From positions 113,501 through 177,500 of the forward strand of contig JAKOGI010001566.1 of the NCBI GenBank assembly GCA_029747015.1: a DNA stretch of 64,000 nucleotides. The letters are read 5' to 3'. The position numbers were made by a program, and so were the translations under genes. The notes under the pieces are model-generated. The model did not search any database, was not told the origin of the DNA, and saw only the letters and a program-made list of their open reading frames with translations. Below, piece after piece: positions 59,741 through 64,000 of this stretch (position 1 is its first letter; each line of letters begins with the position of its first letter). Origin of the DNA: Carnegiea gigantea (taxonomy: Eukaryota > Streptophyta > Magnoliopsida > Caryophyllales > Cactaceae).

Positions 59741-60430
59741 AGAGGACTTGAAAGTTGTCGGCTGACGAAGGACGTGGCTCAGGATAGGAGATTTGGCGGG
59801 ATAGGATTAAGATCTTAGATCTCAAAGAGGTGGCTTCGTAGCTACCATTCATTTGCGTTATGATAGGTTGGTTGTTGTTTTTCGGATATTATGTTTGTAT
59901 GCAGGTGGTACTTTTTTCTAAGAAGAAATATTGTTTGACTATGTCTGTTGGCTAAAGTATGATTCCTTCCTTCCTCTGCTTCGTGGCACTAATGTCTGCA
60001 TAGCTACTGTCCCTGATTTAGTACTCCTTTATTCAACTTCGTGATGCTTACCCTTAGTTTTACTCCTTAAAATGTGTTCCCAAAATCGTCCTTTTATACA
60101 ATTGTTTCCACAAAATCATTCTCCTATGAAATGTTTTCACAAATTCTCGTTTTGTGGGTCTCTTGGAATCAGCCTCTCAATGGGCAGTTATGCCAGTTGA
60201 GGTAAGGTTGCCTACACCTGGATCTCCCCAAACCTCGGGAAAGCGGGACCCATACTAGGAGGAGGTGGTGGTGGTGTTGTTGTTGATTATCAGCATCATG
60301 TGAAAAGTCATATCACTGGACACATATTTCAGCTCCACTTTAGCATACCCTTTGCTCGATGTCTTGTAAATCTAGCCAAGTAAATGCTTGATGCATCTCT
60401 AACTAGGCTGGGCTCAACACATGCATCCTA

Positions 60431-63400
60431 CCCAAATACCTTCCTCGCCTCGCTATTCCATCATCACTCTTTATTTTACATTCTCCCTGTCTCCCACAAT
60501 TTTCAACACTAGTCAAACAAAATAAAACACAAAAGGAGAACAAAAATCCCAATCAAAACACAAATTAAATATAAAACATGAAATTTAAACTCAAAGAAAA
60601 ATTTTAAACAAATTAGAAAACCACTAAAAGAAAGTCCAAAGAGACTGCTCATCTTAATCACATAGCCTTCAGATATACTCGCCATAGACAAAGGCTGAAA
60701 GTGAAACTGAGAATGAGTAAAGTAGATCCATCAGCCACACCTAATGAATTTTGCAGTGCTGATTCTCTCCGAATATGCATGACCCATGACCCTGCCAGAC
60801 TACCATGACCCCTAAAGCACTACCTACCTGGTTTACAGCCAAACATCCACTTGCAACACACACCTACCCTACTGTATCCGGAGTATTTGCTACAAAATTG
60901 GACAGGGCTGGAAAATCAGTATACTTATATTTGAACATTTCACTCTAAATAATGAAGTTTATTACATCTCCATGCATTGCCTAGCTCGCTTAAAAGCTAT
61001 ATAACATGCCACTCAATTTTCACTAAAACGCTTACCTTTGAGGAGCTTTTCCAATTGTTCTTTTCTAAATCTGAGCTATACCTATTAAAGCAATAGGGGA
61101 AAAGAAAAATATTTTAGGGAAAAGAAAAATATTTTAGCCTACATGCCCAATTCAGATAGCATAGAACTCATTATGCGCAAAGACGTACCTCGTCCGTAAT
61201 TAATCCAGTATTCATGTCTCCATCGATCGACAATACCAATTTCATCCTCAGCCTCGCACTTGACAGAATGGTCTATATGTGTTGCATTGAAATGTGAGCA
61301 AGATCATATCAAAGAGGAAAGAACTTTCACACTTTCCTGATAACCGGTATGATCCGTTGAATTTTCTTAAGCAAATTGGAACAAAAACCATTAAGTGCAC
61401 TACAAAGAAGCTGGAAAAAAAACATTGAATCATTGAATTAGTACATCAAGCCCCACCTCAAAGTTGACAATAACAATATTAATATAATCCTTGGAATGAA
61501 ATTCACCTTTTACATAGATAGGATTTGCAAGTGATATTAGACATGAAATAAAATTATATATATGAAAAGATCATAGAACTCTCAAAAGGGATTGCTTTCT
61601 ACTTTCAACTGATGGACAATTTACGAATCCTAGCTTCACAATTTTCAAATCGCCATCCGTGCACTTTTGAGAGATAAAAGAGCATGTTGTTTTACGTAGA
61701 TGCCACAGTGAAGGAAAAGAAACTATCCAGGATTTTAACGACAAGAGCTAGAAGAATAAGATCAAATGTTCTATTACATAATGGGGTTGATTACATCGCA
61801 TTATATAAAGTAGGCTATTCAGCAACTGATATTTTGAACGGGAAAGGCAGAAAGAGCAATGTACAATTCAGACAGAGATAAAAGAGAACCCCATCACAAT
61901 CTTGCCTTGCGTAAGAAATATCAAAATAGACAACAACTACTATACATATTCAAGTCAGAAAAATCCATCAGAAGGGATTGACCACATATTCATCGAGCAC
62001 AAAAGAAAAATCCATCGTTGTTAGTGAAATATAACATAGTTAGATGATATGTTTAACTTGATAACCAAGTTAGAGGATAACAGAATTAGATCAAGGATTG
62101 TTAAAAGTTAACACACTTCGTAGTAAACACCTGAACACTTGAGGTCCTCCAGCTACAACCCACTGGTCACCGTGAGCCTTAGTCATCCAAATGAATTCCT
62201 TACACATGTGCTACCTAGCTCCCAAAGCCTTTCCTCCTCATATAACACCACTCTCACTCATCCATCCAATGTCAAACATGAGTTGTCTTTTTTATTATTC
62301 AACATCCACTATACTCTCCATCTTACCCTACCTTCTGATGATACGTTTAATTCTAAATACAAAAATAAAAGAAAGACGCAAATGCTAGTTAATAAGGGAT
62401 GAGATTGAATGAATAAAGTGTACAGAGAAAGTAGCAAGATCAAACCCCATGGAGATTGAAGGCCATCATTTGGGTGGAAAGGGGGAAGAGAATTTAGATC
62501 AAAAGCCTTATTTAAAGGTAGACCTCAATGAAAAATACCTTTTACTTTGTACCTCCAACCTTCGCATTCTAAATATAATTTTATACTATCAATGAAAAAT
62601 TAAAGAAATCCTACTAATGCCCACACATTGACAGCGGAAAATAACCCAAAGAAGTTACATCAAATTAGAACGTGAGGCTTGGGCATAGCTCAATAGATAG
62701 TAGCCAGAAAATATCAAAATTACAAAAAGGTGACTCCATTCAGAAATTAAGCAATTGGGTAGCTCTAATTATGAGAGTTCATTGAACCGAACATCAAATG
62801 AATAGGTAACACGAATGAACAAAACCCCCCAAAAAAAAATCAATTATCACAATTAAAGCCTCAATTAGGAAATAGATGCAGACCTTGATACTGCTGCTAC
62901 CATGGAAACAGACATCAAATAGAGTGGCCGAGATATTTTAGTATAAGAGTAAGCACCAACCATTTACCATAAAAAATATTGATGTCAAAAAAAGATCTCA
63001 ACACAAAATTCACTATGGAACATGAATATGGATTCACAACCCAGAAAGAAAGAGAGTGCATACCTTCGTAACTCAGATGAGTTAGCTTGAATGCAATGCA
63101 AAAACTTGAAGTGAAAAATCAACGACCAAATCCAAAAAGAGGAGGAAACCAACAATCAGAAATGATGATAAAGTTAAGCTTAAATCCAAAGAATATTACG
63201 AAGACTGAGAATAGATAAATCACAATTAAAATTTCGTTATGCTATATAGTTTGTGAGTTGGAAAATGACGTGGCACTAATGGAATGCTTAGTAGCATTCG
63301 AAACTTAAATCTAAGTCACAAAATGATCATAAACCAAAGAATCAAAGAACAACTAATTATGGAGTCAAGCTCTTCATATGAAATCCTCGAAGGACCATAA

Positions 63401-64000
63401 ATTGTATATGACGTTTGCCAGGAAAGGAGTGGGGAGCCCTTATTCCTACCTCTCCCCCCCCCCCCCCCCCAAAAAAAAAAAAAAAAACGGAAAATAGAAG
63501 CCACAAGCTCCGGTCATCCTTTTAACCCCCATAAACATTATTGGAAGAAGAGAACACAAAACTTGAAGAAACCCAGAAAGAAAGAAAAGTATCATATTAT
63601 TACCCCAATTTAAGCAGCAGATGAAGAATGACATTCAAATTAGGGTTTCCCCAATTAAGAACCCTATTTCCCCAATGTTGTAAATTGCAGTTGATGCATT
63701 TTTCACAATGGGAAATCAATACTGGAGGCTCTTCCCCCTTCATCTAATTGCCAATACTTTTTTCTCTATTGTCAATTCTCACCCTTACATCAAACTCTCT
63801 GCATAAGTTCACTATGTGGTTCTTCATCACCCTCGTTCCCTGCGAGCATATTGCCATCCACAAACAGTTATGGAGGAATGTGAATCAGTGTGGGGGTGCA
63901 CGGTTACTGACAAAATCGTAAAGTAGTGGGATTATTGTGGGAAGTTTTGGGACATGAAAGAGATGGAGGAGTTGGGTGCCTCTATGACTAGCGCGCGAGT
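60431..64000. other. Intergenic, no supported gene
   Basis: AT-rich DNA. A short tandem duplication of GGGAAAAGAAAAATATTTTA lies at 61097-61136. Frames at 61684-61881 and 62139-62402 carry no recognised motif. The words ATTAGGGTTTCCCC near 63638 resemble plant gene leaders, but no gene can be followed. Confidence 0.4.
63454..63487 (-). repeat. C17-A17 homopolymer junction
   Basis: Seventeen C followed directly by seventeen A on the plus strand, that is T17G17 on the minus strand. Confidence 0.9.

Larger units (their letters stand above)
56945..60284 (+). mobile_element. Plant RTE-clade non-LTR retrotransposon, nearly full length
   Basis: The 15 bp GATTATCAGCATCAT stands at 56930-56944 and again at 60285-60299. 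Between lie one endonuclease/reverse transcriptase coding region, an untranslated tail and a terminal GGTGGTGGTGGTGTTGTTGTT microsatellite, as expected for RTE elements. The 3' region (60170-60260), with GAGGTAAGGTTGCCTACACC and CCCCAAACCTCGGG, resembles the tail shared by plant RTEs and TS-type SINEs. Stops and frameshifts are few compared with other elements here, so it is the youngest LINE in the window. Confidence 0.9.
56640..60430 (-). pseudogene. Cytochrome P450 fragment (CYP81-like), split by an RTE insertion
   Basis: Outside the RTE element (56945-60284) the minus strand reads, across the junction, YAKVELKYVSSDMTFHMMLI, LARKRYYCEGVEDYKAVRFA and KIIKEVLHF. After a frame change it continues SNPADFVLALRSMDYDS. 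This resembles the middle of CYP81-type P450s, which usually read VELRSxxxELxFNxxMRMIAGKRYYGE, then EIVxE and GDFLPxLxWxDY. The heme-binding Cys region and the oxygen-binding helix are not visible, so this is a partial, old pseudogene. Frameshifts precede and follow the blocks. Confidence 0.55.

Noticed and set aside
61684..61881. 65-residue plus-strand frame
   Set aside because: Short, in AT-rich DNA, without a recognisable motif or promoter context.

Overview
This is a window of nuclear DNA from a flowering plant, most likely a eudicot. The evidence is a spliced B3-domain transcription factor of the plant NGATHA-like/RAV family, plant-specific transposon families (CACTA elements with a Transposase_24 gene, a Tat-lineage Ty3/gypsy element with two RNase H domains, plant LINEs, a plant RTE, a PIF/Harbinger remnant), AT-rich intergenic DNA and many microsatellites. 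I see only one convincing host gene. Most of the window is layered transposable elements in different states of decay.

Layout. 1-5250: a decayed minus-strand LINE (ORF1 and endonuclease recognisable, reverse transcriptase cut off) and an AT-rich element with short inverted ends and G-rich flanks. A related terminus interrupts the LINE at about 630. 5251-8904: intergenic DNA with a long TA/CA microsatellite and a T/G-skewed stretch. 8905-12552: a plus-strand LINE ORF2 (endonuclease, reverse transcriptase, RVT zinc region, RNase H) with frameshifts and an internal deletion. 15923-22407: a CACTA element with dense GGTCTC subterminal repeats, an intact five-exon Transposase_24-type gene and only the C-terminal end of the TNP2 transposase. 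23834-25287: a small non-autonomous CACTA relative. 28104-28824: two short tRNA-like insertions. 31588-35078: the B3 gene, minus strand, with a 2.4 kb intron that carries an inverted-ended insertion next to the splice donor. 36556-37140: a Harbinger-type transposase (ALP1-like) remnant.

37911-56120 is one 18.2 kb Ty3/gypsy element read on the minus strand. It is bounded by two about 500 bp LTRs and a perfect 5 bp target duplication (CAAAC). It has gag, protease, reverse transcriptase, RNase H, a second archaeal-type RNase H and integrase. Its 3' part carries genes on the opposite strand: a duplicated short ORF and a longer gene of the 'putative gypsy type transposon' family. Two of these have visible TATA boxes, and two arrays of a hairpin-forming roughly 60 bp repeat lie between and behind the genes. 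A 5.06 kb TG...CA sequence with its own 5 bp target duplication (CCTTA), best read as a solo LTR, splits the reverse transcriptase. 56945-60284 is a nearly full-length plant RTE retrotransposon with a 15 bp target duplication, inserted into a fragment of a cytochrome P450 pseudogene. The last 3.6 kb show no gene that I can support.

Insertion order can be read in three places: the solo LTR is younger than the Tat element it splits; the RTE is younger than the P450 fragment; and the G-rich terminus near 630 is younger than the first LINE. Nearly all transposon coding regions are broken. The exceptions are the Transposase_24 gene and one short antisense ORF of the Tat element.
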